64,000 bases of DNA from UBA2040 sp963977135. Its GTDB lineage: Bacteria; Bacteroidota; Bacteroidia; Flavobacteriales_D; Crocinitomicaceae. Of the stretch, positions 42,243-51,956 are shown one piece after another (the stretch's first letter is position 1; each line of letters begins with the position of its first letter). The notes below the pieces were generated by a model that saw only the letters and a program-made list of their open reading frames with translations, was not told where the DNA came from and searched no databases. A program made the translations under genes and the position numbers. The DNA is taken from positions 496,001 to 560,000 of the forward strand of contig CAXBNN010000001.1 in NCBI GenBank assembly GCA_963977135.1. Reading direction: 5' to 3'.

Positions 42243-44153
42243 CTAGTGTATCATTTTAAACAAACGTTCCCAACGAATTCCCATGTATGGACTTTTCGAG
42301 AACCAAACTAGAGAAGCGCGACCAACAATGTGGTCTTCAGGAACAAATCCCCAAACACGTGAATCGGCTGAATTGTATCGATTGTCTCCCATCATCCAAT
42401 AGTAATTCATTTTGAATGTATAACTAGTTACTTTTTTGCCATCAATAAAAATATCGTTTCCTTTTTCTAACAATGAATGACCTTCATACGCAGTAATGAT
42501 TCGGCGATACCAAGCAATGTTGTCCTTGTTCAATTTAACGGTCGCTCCTTTAGCTGGAACTTTAAACTTTGTAAAATCTGAAACCGTGTTATTTATATAT
42601 GGGTCTTTTGGAAACATATTTAAATTATTCAACATTTGAATACCTGTCGGTTTTGCATTCGAAGCGTCTGAATATTGAGGATATAAATTAACGTAAAACT
42701 TAGCTTCGGGAAAATCCTTTTTTAGTTTTTTAAGTTCAGATAATGTTGCGTTAACAATATAAGAATCAGCACCTTCTCCAGACGGGTAATAATCTTGACG
42801 TTCTTCTTCTAGGCCATATTTTTCTTGCATGGTTGTTTTCGAAACCGGAGCAAAATTACTCGCTCTATATTGCAAATTTTGATTTTCAGCAACAAATGCA
42901 GGCTTGCCGTTTATCATTAAAATTGATTTTACAATTTCAACATTGTCACCTGGAATGGCAACACAGCGTTTGATATAATTTTCTCTTTTGTCAACAGGTC
43001 GAGCAATTGCCCCACCGTGCTCTATAATCACACCTTCGTTGTCCATTGTTAGTTTGTCAATGGCAATCATTTTTCTCGCTTTATTCTGCCAAACATCCAT
43101 TTCTGCTATAAAAGAACTAGCGAATTTTTCCGTTAAGTAGTTGGTTGCCATTGATGCAGCATAATTGTTCACTGCTTCCATGTTTAAATTCTGACCAGCA
43201 TTGGCTTTTACAATACTGTCTGAAAAGTATTGCGTTACCGCCGCTTTTTTATCATTCAATTTTTCATCAACCCACAGTCGCTGAGCTTCTCGGATTACAA
43301 TTCCGTGGTAATCATGTCCCATCAAACCCATTGGCATTCTTGGATCATATACTGCGGTATCGCCTGATGGGTAATTGAAAACAACAACATCATTACGATT
43401 TACACCACTAAATCCGGGTAGTCTAGTGTATTTACACGTCTCTAAGGTAGAATAGGAGCGCATATTTACCCAAGGAACAGTGTTATGAACTAATGGGAAA
43501 GATAAAGGCGTAACAGGAACTTTTGGACCATAAGCAAGTTTGTTCACGAATAGAAAGTCACCTACAAGTAAGGTTTTCTCCATAGATCCGGTTGGAATTT
43601 GGAAAGGTTCAAAAACATAAGTTCTGATAATACCAGCTGCCACAAGGGCAAACAAAATACTTTCTACCCATTCTTTAACTTTGGATTTTTTTCCTGCTCT
43701 CTCTCTAGTGACTGCTTGGGTTCCTAATGCAATTATATGACCAAATACTGGTAAGGACATGAATAATGTCAAATGATCACCCCATTCTCTTTCGGCTGCT
43801 TCTTTGGCATTTGCCCAATTTGTTTCGGCTTTGTAGTCTGTTGGGTTTTGAGATATTTTAAAGAAAATTATATAAGGGAAAAAGATTCCTTGTAAAGTAT
43901 CAACCAAGGTGAAGTAGCCAAATCGACGTATGTAACTGACGTTTACGACAGCTAGCATCACCAGATGAACTCCTGGAAAAATCAACAAAGCCGACCACCA
44001 AGGTTTTTGACAAGAAATTTTGAATGCAACATAGTAGTTGTATCCCGGCACCAATGCTTCCCATGATTTTCTTCCAGCAGCTGGAAAACTTTTCCACCAT
44101 AAAGCAATGTAAGGGTGAACTAAAATGAGTAAATAAAAATACAATGCGTTCAT
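42243..44153 (-). CDS. lepB: signal peptidase I, enlarged
   Basis: A 636-residue signal peptidase I. An N-terminal multi-helix membrane part (residues 1-145) precedes the signal anchor near 163-182. The catalytic Ser190 lies in QIPTGSMEKTLLVGD and the general base Lys395 in NYIKRCVAIPGD; box E is YYWMMGDNRYNSADSR near the C-terminus. E. coli LepB has 324 residues; here two insertions, about 265-385 and 410-560, and the membrane extension account for the size. It cleaves signal peptides on the outer face of the inner membrane. Five bases separate it from dapB. Confidence 0.94.
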   Translation of the reverse strand: MNALYFYLLILVHPYIALWWKSFPAAGRKSWEALVPGYNYYVAFKISCQKPWWSALLIFPGVHLVMLAVVNVSYIRRFGYFTLVDTLQGIFFPYIIFFKISQNPTDYKAETNWANAKEAAEREWGDHLTLFMSLPVFGHIIALGTQAVTRERAGKKSKVKEWVESILFALVAAGIIRTYVFEPFQIPTGSMEKTLLVGDFLFVNKLAYGPKVPVTPLSFPLVHNTVPWVNMRSYSTLETCKYTRLPGFSGVNRNDVVVFNYPSGDTAVYDPRMPMGLMGHDYHGIVIREAQRLWVDEKLNDKKAAVTQYFSDSIVKANAGQNLNMEAVNNYAASMATNYLTEKFASSFIAEMDVWQNKARKMIAIDKLTMDNEGVIIEHGGAIARPVDKRENYIKRCVAIPGDNVEIVKSILMINGKPAFVAENQNLQYRASNFAPVSKTTMQEKYGLEEERQDYYPSGEGADSYIVNATLSELKKLKKDFPEAKFYVNLYPQYSDASNAKPTGIQMLNNLNMFPKDPYINNTVSDFTKFKVPAKGATVKLNKDNIAWYRRIITAYEGHSLLEKGNDIFIDGKKVTSYTFKMNYYWMMGDNRYNSADSRVWGFVPEDHIVGRASLVWFSKSPYMGIRWERLFKMIH

Positions 44154-44158
44154 AAAAC

Positions 44159-44887
44159 TTATATATTAAGTACGTTTTTCATAGTGAATAGGCCTTTTTT
44201 CCCTTGTAACCATTCGGCTGCGAGAATTGCCCCCAAAGCAAACCCTTTTCTGTTATGTGCTTCGTGTTTTATTTCAATGGAATCAATTTCGGAAGTGTAG
44301 GTTACAACATGGGTACCTGGAACTTCAGGAATTCGCTTGGCAATGATATCAAAATCTGGCGTTTTGCTTGTTGCAATTCCCTCATTGTCATCAATACAAT
44401 TCCATTTTTCGTAATTTGACTTGGAAATTATGTCATCAGCTAAACTAATAGCCGTGCCACTCGGTGAATCTAGTTTCTGTGTATGATGTATTTCTTCCAT
44501 AGAAACTTGATAATCATTAGAATGCGGAGCCATTAACTCCGCTAATTTTCTGTTGATTTCAAAAAATATATTGACACCTATGCTAAAGTTTGATGCATGT
44601 AAAAAACTTCCATTCTTCTCTTCTACAATCTCTGTAATCTTCGGTAATTCACTTGTCCAACCTGTTGTTCCTAAGACAAGTGGTATATTGTTTTCTAAAC
44701 AAAAGTTGATGTGTGGAAGGGCCATTTCTGGTTTTGTAAATTCAATGGCTACCTCTACTTCAGAGAAATCAGCTTTTTCAATGGGATTTTCAACGTTAAC
44801 AATACACGCAATTTCATGTCCTTTCTCGATCGCAAGTCTTTCTATTTCCTTGCCCATTTTCCCATAACCGATTAATGCTAGTTTCAT
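44159..44887 (-). CDS. dapB: 4-hydroxy-tetrahydrodipicolinate reductase
   Basis: A 242-residue DapB, somewhat shorter than the 270-residue E. coli enzyme. It holds the nucleotide motif ALIGYGKMGKEIE, the loop VLGTTGW, and the catalytic/substrate motif EIHHTQKLDSPSGTA with the two His and Lys. The step lies in the lysine and diaminopimelate pathway, and dapF in this same window (63166) acts later in it. It is co-directional with parAB, DUF5683 and lepB, with 44 bases to DUF5683. Confidence 0.96.
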   Translation of the reverse strand: MKLALIGYGKMGKEIERLAIEKGHEIACIVNVENPIEKADFSEVEVAIEFTKPEMALPHINFCLENNIPLVLGTTGWTSELPKITEIVEEKNGSFLHASNFSIGVNIFFEINRKLAELMAPHSNDYQVSMEEIHHTQKLDSPSGTAISLADDIISKSNYEKWNCIDDNEGIATSKTPDFDIIAKRIPEVPGTHVVTYTSEIDSIEIKHEAHNRKGFALGAILAAEWLQGKKGLFTMKNVLNI

Positions 44888-44931
44888 GTTGCTTGTAAAA
44901 ATAGTTTTTCTACTGTGACAGTGGTTTTTAA

Positions 44932-45492
44932 TTAACGAAAATTAAGTGACAGACTTAATCCGACATGCGAGCTTTGGTAGGACCATGGTTTGATTCTGAA
45001 TGATAAATCCTCCGAAACATCAAAACTCACAAAATGAGCTTCAACAGCAGCGTCGGCAACTTGTAATCCATAAATCAATACAAGGCCTAGGATGGAGAAG
45101 TCTCTAAATCCAGCATTCTGGTTTTCTAAAGTTAATAGTCCTTGAGAATCGTAAGCAGACCAATCTTCATTCACTGCTATGCCGCCGTTTTCTTCCCGAT
45201 CACGATATTCTTTTCTCAAAGAAATAACGTCCCTTTGATTAGTAATTAAAAAATAGGAAGCTCCGCCTAAAGCAGCGTATATTAATGGGACTTTCCAATA
45301 GGCCTTTTTCTGACCTTTGGGTTGAGCGAGATGATTGTATATTTGACCAGAACCAGGAATAACAGCTGAGAAGAGTGTTGCTTTTCTTACAGAATGGCAA
45401 GTATCACATTTTTCAACTTTAAGACTGTCCTGGGCTTTGGATGTAAAAGCGAATAAAAATGCGAGGATTAAAAGTCCTAAATAGCGTTTCAT
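44932..45492 (-). CDS. exported DUF5683 protein
   Basis: A 186-residue protein with a signal peptide (LAFLFAFTSKAQ) and two further hydrophobic stretches (about 60-75 and 135-150). It matches DUF5683, with SAVIPGSGQIYNHLAQPKG and YWKVPLIYAALGGASYFL. Such genes lie between parB and dapB or lepB in many Bacteroidota; function is unknown. The C-terminus has an outer-membrane-like Phe-Arg end. It overlaps parB by four bases. Confidence 0.85.
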   Translation of the reverse strand: MKRYLGLLILAFLFAFTSKAQDSLKVEKCDTCHSVRKATLFSAVIPGSGQIYNHLAQPKGQKKAYWKVPLIYAALGGASYFLITNQRDVISLRKEYRDREENGGIAVNEDWSAYDSQGLLTLENQNAGFRDFSILGLVLIYGLQVADAAVEAHFVSFDVSEDLSFRIKPWSYQSSHVGLSLSLNFR

Positions 45493-46403
45493 GCTTTTGT
45501 TAAGAGCGCGATGATTCGATTTAAATCGTTTTCAGAATTGAAATTCACGACCAACTTACCTGTTCCGTTTGAACCTTTAGAGATTTCAACTTTTGCCGAT
45601 AATTTATCAGATAAATGTTCTTTAAAAGCGAATTGCTTGGACGAAACTTCGGCTTTTTCAGTTTTAGCACTTCCATTAACTTTTTTATCTGCCTTAGGTT
45701 CTTTGGTAACTCCAGATTTAATCAAGCCTTCTAATTCACGCACTGACAATTGCTCGTCAACTATTTGGTGAAAAAGTGCGATTTGAGTTGATTCTTCTCC
45801 CGCAGACACGATTGCTCGCGCATGACCCATGGAAATTAAATTATCACGAACACCAGCTTGAACTGGTGCAGGCAGTTTCAATAAACGAAGGTGATTAGTA
45901 ATACTTGAACGACTCTTTGATATTTTTTGACTTAGTTGGTCTTGTGTTAATTCACATTCGTCAATCAAACGCTGGTAAGATAAGCCCACCTCAATTGCAT
46001 TTAAGTTTTCACGTTGAATGTTTTCAACCAAAGCCATTTCCAACATGGCTTGATCATTTGCAACACGAATGTATGCGGGAACTTCTGTTAATCCAGCCAA
46101 CTGTGCAGCTCGGAAACGACGTTCTCCAGAAATCAATTGAAATTTATCACGACCTAATTTTCTTACCGTCAACGGTTGAATTATTCCGTGAATCCGTATG
46201 GATTGCTCTAATTCTTTTAATGCTTCTTTTTCAAAATTTGTTCGCGGATTGAAAGGATTTGCTTCTATACTTTCAACAGGTAAACTGGAGATAGAACCCA
46301 CCAATCCGTTTGATGCTGAACTCGTTATGTCCGTACTAGCGCTTTCTAATAATGCGCTTAAACCCTTGCCCAATGGCGGACGCTTCTTTGTATTAGAGCT
46401 CAT
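45489..46403 (-). CDS. parB: chromosome partitioning protein ParB
   Basis: A 304-residue ParB. The N-terminal CTPase domain has NPFNPRTNFEKEALKELEQS, the C-box-like SGERRFRAAQLAG and ALVENIQRENLNAIE. A helix-turn-helix near 140-185 (LTQDQLSQKISKSRSSITN) binds parS. The middle is a Lys/Ser-rich linker, and a C-terminal dimer domain with FNSENDLNRIIALL ends the chain. It spreads from parS sites and works with ParA in chromosome segregation. It overlaps parA by 11 bases. No parS palindrome was noticed in this window. Confidence 0.95.
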   Translation of the reverse strand: MSSNTKKRPPLGKGLSALLESASTDITSSASNGLVGSISSLPVESIEANPFNPRTNFEKEALKELEQSIRIHGIIQPLTVRKLGRDKFQLISGERRFRAAQLAGLTEVPAYIRVANDQAMLEMALVENIQRENLNAIEVGLSYQRLIDECELTQDQLSQKISKSRSSITNHLRLLKLPAPVQAGVRDNLISMGHARAIVSAGEESTQIALFHQIVDEQLSVRELEGLIKSGVTKEPKADKKVNGSAKTEKAEVSSKQFAFKEHLSDKLSAKVEISKGSNGTGKLVVNFNSENDLNRIIALLTKA

Positions 46404-47205
46404 TTCCTATTTTCATTTTTTTGTCCTCGTTCGCCAGTTTCGTCATATTATTCTTTTGCAAAATCTCTCTTGCAAAGTTCAAATAATTGATAGAACCTTT
46501 GCTAGATGCATCGTGCATAACGATTGTTTCGCCATAACTTGGAGCTTCTCCTAGTTTCGTGTTTCGGTGAATAATTGTATCGAAAACCAACTCTTGGAAG
46601 TGTGTTTTAACCTCGTCAACAACCTGATTTGATAGGCGTAAACGTGTGTCATACATGGTTAAAACGATTCCTTCAATTTCCAAATCAGGATTTAAACGAC
46701 CTTGAACAATTTTAATTGTATTTAATAATTTTCCTAAACCTTCCAACGCGAAATATTCACATTGAACAGGAATCATCACAGAATCTGCAGCTACTAGTGA
46801 GTTAACTGTAATTAGACCCAATGAAGGAGAGCAATCGATAATGATGAAATCGTAATTGTCTTTGATTTTATCAAGTGCAGCTTTTAATTTGTACTCACGA
46901 TTCTGTAAGTTGATCATTTCTAACTCAGCACCAACCAAATCAATGTGAGAAGGAAGAATATCTAAATTTGGATTATCCGTTTTTATGATGAAATCATTTG
47001 GATGTGCATCGTTAATAATGCAATCGTAAATATTTCCAGCACTACTTGGGTCTAGACCAACACCAGAAGTCGCATTCGCTTGTGGATCAGAATCAACAAT
47101 TAACGTTTTGTATTCTAAAACACCTAGGCATCCACCTAGATTGATAGCCGTGGTCGTTTTACCAACTCCACCTTTTTGATTTGCAATCGCAATAATTTTA
47201 CCCAT
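46393..47205 (-). CDS. parA: chromosome partitioning ATPase ParA/Soj
   Basis: A 270-residue ParA with the deviant Walker A motif KGGVGKTTTA at 11-20, Walker A' LIVDSDPQANATSG and Walker B FIIIDCSPSLGL. It binds DNA nonspecifically as an ATP dimer and is stimulated by ParB. It is the first gene of the parA-parB-DUF5683-dapB-lepB-wbqC block. Confidence 0.97.
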   Translation of the reverse strand: MGKIIAIANQKGGVGKTTTAINLGGCLGVLEYKTLIVDSDPQANATSGVGLDPSSAGNIYDCIINDAHPNDFIIKTDNPNLDILPSHIDLVGAELEMINLQNREYKLKAALDKIKDNYDFIIIDCSPSLGLITVNSLVAADSVMIPVQCEYFALEGLGKLLNTIKIVQGRLNPDLEIEGIVLTMYDTRLRLSNQVVDEVKTHFQELVFDTIIHRNTKLGEAPSYGETIVMHDASSKGSINYLNFAREILQKNNMTKLANEDKKMKIGNEL

Positions 47206-47340
47206 CGATGTTTTATAATAAGCTGTAAAGATACATTAAACAACGCTATTTTCTTGGATAACTTATGCAGAGTTTTCAACGAAATGCATGAATTGTTAAT
47301 GTAATAAAAGTAAGAATTCAATTAATTGAAATTCATGTTT

Positions 47341-49092
47341 TTAAGACTCTTCTGCCAATTGTCGTTCGTACATTTCAGCGTAAAGCCCGTTTAAATTCAA
47401 CAATTGTTGATGATCACCCATTTCTTGAATTTTGTGATTGTCAAGAACAATTATGTTGTCGGCATTTCTAAGAGAAGAAACTCTATGTGAAACGATTATC
47501 CCTGTTTTTTCATCAAATTCTCCTTTTAAATTCTTTAGAATAATTTCCTCAGTTTCGGTATCAACAGCTGAAAAGCAGTCGTCCATCAATAAAAGTTTTG
47601 GATTACGTAACAAGGCTCTTGCGATACTAACTCGTTGTTTTTGACCACCTGAAAGATTCACTCCTCGCTCACCAAGTAGCGTGTTCATTCCATTGGGAAA
47701 TTGCTGTATATTGTGATAAACATGTGCTTTTTTTGCAGCATCAATGATTTCGTCATTCGTTACATCTGGATTAGTCGAACCAAATTTTATGTTGTTTTCA
47801 ATTGTGTCTGAGAATAAAAATACCTCTTGCGGAATGACCGCAGATTGGTCTCTAAAGGCATCTAAATTGATTTCTTTGAGATCTTTTCCATCAATCAATA
47901 TTTGACCGCTATCTGGATCAAATTGTCTCATCAGGAGATTGAGAATAGTCGATTTTCCACTACCTGTATTACCGACAATTCCTAAAGTTTCACCTGGCTT
48001 AATCGAAAATGAAATGTGATTAATTGCTGTAAGTCCTGAATTAGGATATGTATACGTAACGTCTTTAAATTCAATACTCCCATTAAAAGAAAGAGGTGAC
48101 AAGTTAGTGTTTACTATTTCGGGCTTTACTTTCAAAAACTCGTTTATTCGTTCTTGAGATGCGGCTGCTCGTTGAATAACTGAAGTAACCCAACCAACAG
48201 ATGCAAAAGGCCAAGTAAGATTATTGACAAAAAAGATAAAAGCGAGAATTTGTCCAAGAGTTATCGATTTATTGAAGGTCATTAATCCGCCTATGTAAAT
48301 TGATAAAATAGTACTCAAGCCAATCAAGAAAATAATAGTTGGCATAAATAAGGAATTTACCAAAACGAGTTTCATTTGCCGCTTTTTATATTCTTCAGTG
48401 TTTTCGTCAAATTTATTTTTGGTTTCGCCTTCACGAGTATATGCTTTTAAAACGCGGATACCCGAGAATGATTCTTGAACCAATGTTGATATAAAAGATT
48501 GTTGTTTTTGAACTTCGCCACTCAGCAAGTTCATTTTACTCGAAACTTTGTAAATCAAGAACGACATCAAAGGCAATGGAAAAAGTACGAAAAGAGTCAA
48601 ATACAAATCAATTGCAACCATTTCACGGATAACCATCGTAAAAAGCACAACCAAATTGACGGTATACATTACTCCCGGTCCTAAATATTGTCTAACCTGA
48701 GTAACATCTTCTGAAATTCGGTTCATCAGATCTCCGGTATTATTCTTTTTATAAAAATTGTAGTTGAGCCTTTGATATTGATGATAAACTTCATTTTTTA
48801 AATCAAATTCGATGAACCGAGATGTAATAATGATCGTTTGCCTTGTTAAAAACAAGAAGAAACCCTTGCCAAAAGACAAAAGCATATAGATTCCGCCAAT
48901 TTTCAAGGACAAATATAAAGCGTCATTAAAATTGGCTATTTCTCCCGTACCCATCAAGTTGTCAACCGTTGACTGCACGAAAAGAGGCATTTTAACCCCA
49001 AAATAGTTTGAGAGAATAATAAAAAGAACCCCCAAAAGCATTCTCCATTTGTATTTGATGAAATATTTGTTGAGATAGCTGAGTGACTTCAT
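47341..49092 (-). CDS. ABC exporter half-transporter (MsbA/MdlB-like)
   Basis: A 583-residue fusion of a six-helix exporter membrane domain (about 1-310) and an ATPase domain. Walker A is GNTGSGKST, the signature LSGGQKQRVSIARALL, and Walker B LLLMDDCFSAVD. The residue after the Walker B Asp is Asp, not the usual catalytic Glu. It could move lipids or drugs outward; the ligand is not known. The gene stands alone, divergent from the dehydrogenase at 49186. Confidence 0.9.
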   Translation of the reverse strand: MKSLSYLNKYFIKYKWRMLLGVLFIILSNYFGVKMPLFVQSTVDNLMGTGEIANFNDALYLSLKIGGIYMLLSFGKGFFLFLTRQTIIITSRFIEFDLKNEVYHQYQRLNYNFYKKNNTGDLMNRISEDVTQVRQYLGPGVMYTVNLVVLFTMVIREMVAIDLYLTLFVLFPLPLMSFLIYKVSSKMNLLSGEVQKQQSFISTLVQESFSGIRVLKAYTREGETKNKFDENTEEYKKRQMKLVLVNSLFMPTIIFLIGLSTILSIYIGGLMTFNKSITLGQILAFIFFVNNLTWPFASVGWVTSVIQRAAASQERINEFLKVKPEIVNTNLSPLSFNGSIEFKDVTYTYPNSGLTAINHISFSIKPGETLGIVGNTGSGKSTILNLLMRQFDPDSGQILIDGKDLKEINLDAFRDQSAVIPQEVFLFSDTIENNIKFGSTNPDVTNDEIIDAAKKAHVYHNIQQFPNGMNTLLGERGVNLSGGQKQRVSIARALLRNPKLLLMDDCFSAVDTETEEIILKNLKGEFDEKTGIIVSHRVSSLRNADNIIVLDNHKIQEMGDHQQLLNLNGLYAEMYERQLAEES

Positions 49093-49185
49093 GCGATTAA
49101 TTTCCTATTTTTGCGACGCCAAATGAATTGCTGGCAAAATTAGTGATTCATGTTGATAAAAACCGTTAAAATTAAATCGGATAAT

Positions 49186-50283
49186 ATGATCGAAGTTAAA
49201 AACCTTTCTGACGTCAATTTGGGAGAAAACCCAGTGATAGCTCAAATGAGTCAATTCAATCACGAACAATTGTTGTTTTGTAACGACAATGCAACGGGTT
49301 TGAAAGCAATAATTGCTGTGCACAATACGGTTCTAGGTCCCGCATTGGGAGGAACAAGAATGTGGAATTACGCCAATGAAATGGACGCATTGAACGATGT
49401 TCTGAGACTTTCAAGAGGTATGACTTATAAAAATGCAATTTCTGGTTTAAATTTAGGAGGTGGAAAAGCGGTGATTATCGGTGATTCACGTACAATGAAA
49501 TCAGAGGCACTGTTTCGCCGTTTTGGAAAATTCGTAAATAGTTTAGCTGGAAAGTATATTACAGCTGAAGATGTTGGGATTGGTACGGCTGATATGAATT
49601 GGGTTTCTATGGAAACGAACCATGTCGTTGGTTTACCTGGAAAAAGCGGAGATCCATCACCTGTAACGGCACATGGTGTGTATATGGGGATGAAAGCGTG
49701 CGCTAAAGTGCAGTTTGGTTCTGATAGTTTGGCAGGTAAAAAAATTGCCGTTCAAGGCGTTGGTCATGTTGGTGAATATTTGGTAAAGTCCTTAGCTAAG
49801 GAAAATGCAGATATCTATATCACTGACATGCATGAACCAACTTTACAACGTGTAGCAAAAGCATACGGAGCTAAAGTTGTAGGTTTAGAAGAAATCTATG
49901 ATATCGATATGGATATTTACGCTCCATGCGCGCTAGGTGCAACTGTAAACGAAGACACCATGAGTCGTTTGAAGTGTTCAATTATTGCCGGAGCTGCAAA
50001 CAATCAATTGAAAAGCGAAAATATTCAAGGTGTTGAATTGATGGATAAAGGGATTATATATGCTCCCGATTATGCATTGAATGCTGGTGGTGTTATCAAT
50101 TGCTATTCAGAAGTAAAAGGACTTACTTCAGAATGGGCGATGGGACAAGCTGATGAAATTTACAACACGATATTGAATATTGTTAATCGATCAAAATCGG
50201 AAAACATACCAACCTATCAGATTGCCAATAAAATGGCTGAAGAGCGAATCGAACACATCGGTTCAGTGAAATTACCAATGTAA
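49186..50283 (+). CDS. Glu/Leu/Phe/Val-type amino acid dehydrogenase
   Basis: A 365-residue dehydrogenase of the leucine/phenylalanine/valine class. Hallmarks are LGPALGGTRMW, the catalytic-Lys loops MTYKNAISGLNLGGGKAVI, TAEDVGIGTADM, and the Rossmann motif VQGVGHVGEYLV. It oxidatively deaminates an amino acid with NAD; leucine is the best guess. The frame is open to ATG 49150, but ATG 49186 (MIEVKNLSDV) fits the family N-terminus. nusB follows three bases later. Confidence 0.93.
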   Translation: MIEVKNLSDVNLGENPVIAQMSQFNHEQLLFCNDNATGLKAIIAVHNTVLGPALGGTRMWNYANEMDALNDVLRLSRGMTYKNAISGLNLGGGKAVIIGDSRTMKSEALFRRFGKFVNSLAGKYITAEDVGIGTADMNWVSMETNHVVGLPGKSGDPSPVTAHGVYMGMKACAKVQFGSDSLAGKKIAVQGVGHVGEYLVKSLAKENADIYITDMHEPTLQRVAKAYGAKVVGLEEIYDIDMDIYAPCALGATVNEDTMSRLKCSIIAGAANNQLKSENIQGVELMDKGIIYAPDYALNAGGVINCYSEVKGLTSEWAMGQADEIYNTILNIVNRSKSENIPTYQIANKMAEERIEHIGSVKLPM

Positions 50284-50286
50284 GTT

Positions 50287-51231
50287 ATGCTAAATCGAAG
50301 ACATTTACGAATCAAAGTTTTACAAGCGTTATATGCTTATTTTCAGTCTAATGAGGAGAATTATCCGAAGGCTGAAAAGGAAATGATGACTGCTTTAGAA
50401 AGAATTTACGATTTGTACTTGTACTTTTTGTTGACCTTCAGTGAGCTTAAAACGATTTCTGAAAATCAATTCGAGGATAGAAAGAAGAAAATACGTCCTA
50501 CAGCAGATGATCTTGAGCCCAACCTAAAATTGGTTAACAATCGTTTAATCCCACAGTTAGAGGCATCGGCAGTTTTAAAACGCGACGCGAATGAGCGCAG
50601 AGTGAATTGGGAAGGAGCAGAGCAACAAGAAATGTTCAAGAAGGTTTTGGCGCAGCTCAAGGAAAGTGAAACGTATTTTAGTTTCATGTCTAATGAATTG
50701 GATAACTACGATGATGATAGAGCTTTCTTAATTGAACTTTTTAAGGAAGACATCGCAAACTCCGAAATTCTTTACAGTTATTTCGAAGAAGAAAACATTA
50801 ACTGGATCGATGATATCGATTTGGTTTGTTCAATGGTTGTTAAAACTTTGAAAAATTTCACAGAAGATTCTCAAGAGATTCTACCTTTATACAAAGATAA
50901 AGAGGACGAGGTGTTTTTTGTAAAAGAATTGTTTCGTAAAACCATCAATTTAAACAGTGAAAACGAAAGTCTAATTGACGAGTTGACGAAAAACTGGGAG
51001 TTAGACCGTATAGCCAAAATGGATGTAATCCTAATGAAAATGGCCATTACAGAAATGCAAGTCTTTTCAAATGTGCCAACAAAAGTTACTTTGAACGAAT
51101 ACATTGAAATATCAAAGTTTTATAGCACTCCAAAAAGTAACACCTTTATCAATGGTGTCTTGGACAAAGCAATTGATCGATTAACGAAAGACAAGAAGAT
51201 CAATAAAGTAGGTAGAGGTTTAATAAATTAA
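50287..51231 (+). CDS. nusB: transcription antitermination factor NusB, extended
   Basis: A 314-residue NusB. The classical fold (about 139 residues in E. coli) lies in the C-terminal half, with NWELDRIAKMDVILMKMAIT and VTLNEYIEISKFYSTPKS, then FINGVLDKA. The N-terminal half starts with the family string NRRHLRIKVLQALYAYFQ and is a long helical extension, as is usual in Bacteroidota. NusB helps RNA polymerase read through rRNA operons. The next genes are a DUF1573 lipoprotein and yajC, a common Bacteroidota order. Confidence 0.94.
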   Translation: MLNRRHLRIKVLQALYAYFQSNEENYPKAEKEMMTALERIYDLYLYFLLTFSELKTISENQFEDRKKKIRPTADDLEPNLKLVNNRLIPQLEASAVLKRDANERRVNWEGAEQQEMFKKVLAQLKESETYFSFMSNELDNYDDDRAFLIELFKEDIANSEILYSYFEEENINWIDDIDLVCSMVVKTLKNFTEDSQEILPLYKDKEDEVFFVKELFRKTINLNSENESLIDELTKNWELDRIAKMDVILMKMAITEMQVFSNVPTKVTLNEYIEISKFYSTPKSNTFINGVLDKAIDRLTKDKKINKVGRGLIN

Positions 51232-51240
51232 TAATAGAAA

Positions 51241-51642
51241 ATGAAAGCAATTCTTTTTATAAACTTATTAGCAATTTCAGTTTTAGTTTCTTCATGCGGA
51301 GGAAGCGACGTGGTAGAGGTAGGAAATAAAACTTCTATGGAAGTTGAACCAGTTTTTGATGCTGGCAAGGTATTGAAGGGTGAAAAAATTGATGCAGAAT
51401 TTAAAATTAAAAACACGGGTTCGTATCCTTTGGTTGTTGCTGAAGTAAAAGGTTCTTGTACATGCACAGTTGCTGATAAACCTGAAGATCCTATTATGCC
51501 TGGCGATAGTTATGTAATTCGTGCTTATGTTGACACGGAAAGAACAGGTACAGGAGCGATAAGTAAGTCAATAACCATAGTTGCCAATACTGACCCGTCG
51601 GTTTCAAATGTGGTTGTGAAGGCAATTGTAATGAACAAATAA
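51241..51642 (+). CDS. DUF1573 lipoprotein
   Basis: A 133-residue protein with a lipobox-type signal (AISVLVSSCGG), so probably lipid-anchored. The rest is one immunoglobulin-like DUF1573 domain with the family pattern EFKIKNTGSYPLVVAEVKGS and CTCTVADKP. Function is unknown. It lies between nusB and yajC, with 9 and 26 bases between them. Confidence 0.9.
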   Translation: MKAILFINLLAISVLVSSCGGSDVVEVGNKTSMEVEPVFDAGKVLKGEKIDAEFKIKNTGSYPLVVAEVKGSCTCTVADKPEDPIMPGDSYVIRAYVDTERTGTGAISKSITIVANTDPSVSNVVVKAIVMNK

Positions 51643-51668
51643 TAAACTAAAAACAAATAAATAGAAAT

Positions 51669-51938
51669 ATGTCACAACAAATAATAATGTTGGTTTTGAT
51701 CTTAGTAGTATTCTACTTTTTTATGATCCGCCCACAAATGAAAAAACAAAAAGAATTAAAGAAATTTCGTGAAAATTTAAAAGCTGGTGATAAAGTAGTT
51801 ACCATCGGTGGAATTCACGGTAAGATCTTAGAAATGAATGATGCAACTGTTCTGATTAACTCAGAAGGAAGCAAGATTCGTTTTGACAAATCTGCGATTT
51901 CGCAGTCGTTTGAAGAAACAGTATTGGCGCCAAAATAG
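51669..51938 (+). CDS. yajC: preprotein translocase accessory subunit YajC
   Basis: An 89-residue protein with one N-terminal membrane helix and the YajC pattern YFFMIRPQMKKQKELKKFR, then GDKVVTIGGIHGKI. It associates with SecDF-SecYEG in the inner membrane. It ends the dehydrogenase-nusB-DUF1573-yajC set and is followed by a strong two-way terminator. Confidence 0.95.
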   Translation: MSQQIIMLVLILVVFYFFMIRPQMKKQKELKKFRENLKAGDKVVTIGGIHGKILEMNDATVLINSEGSKIRFDKSAISQSFEETVLAPK

Positions 51939-51956
51939 TTGGTAAAATCAATGAAT

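Noticed and set aside
46198..46554. A 118-codon plus-strand frame over the parA-parB junction
   Set aside because: Both parA and parB are certain on the other strand, and this frame has no recognisable motif.
45489..47205. Nearby parS site or replication origin
   Set aside because: I looked for the TGTTTCACGTGAAACA-type palindrome and for dnaA or a DnaA-box cluster and saw none in the window.
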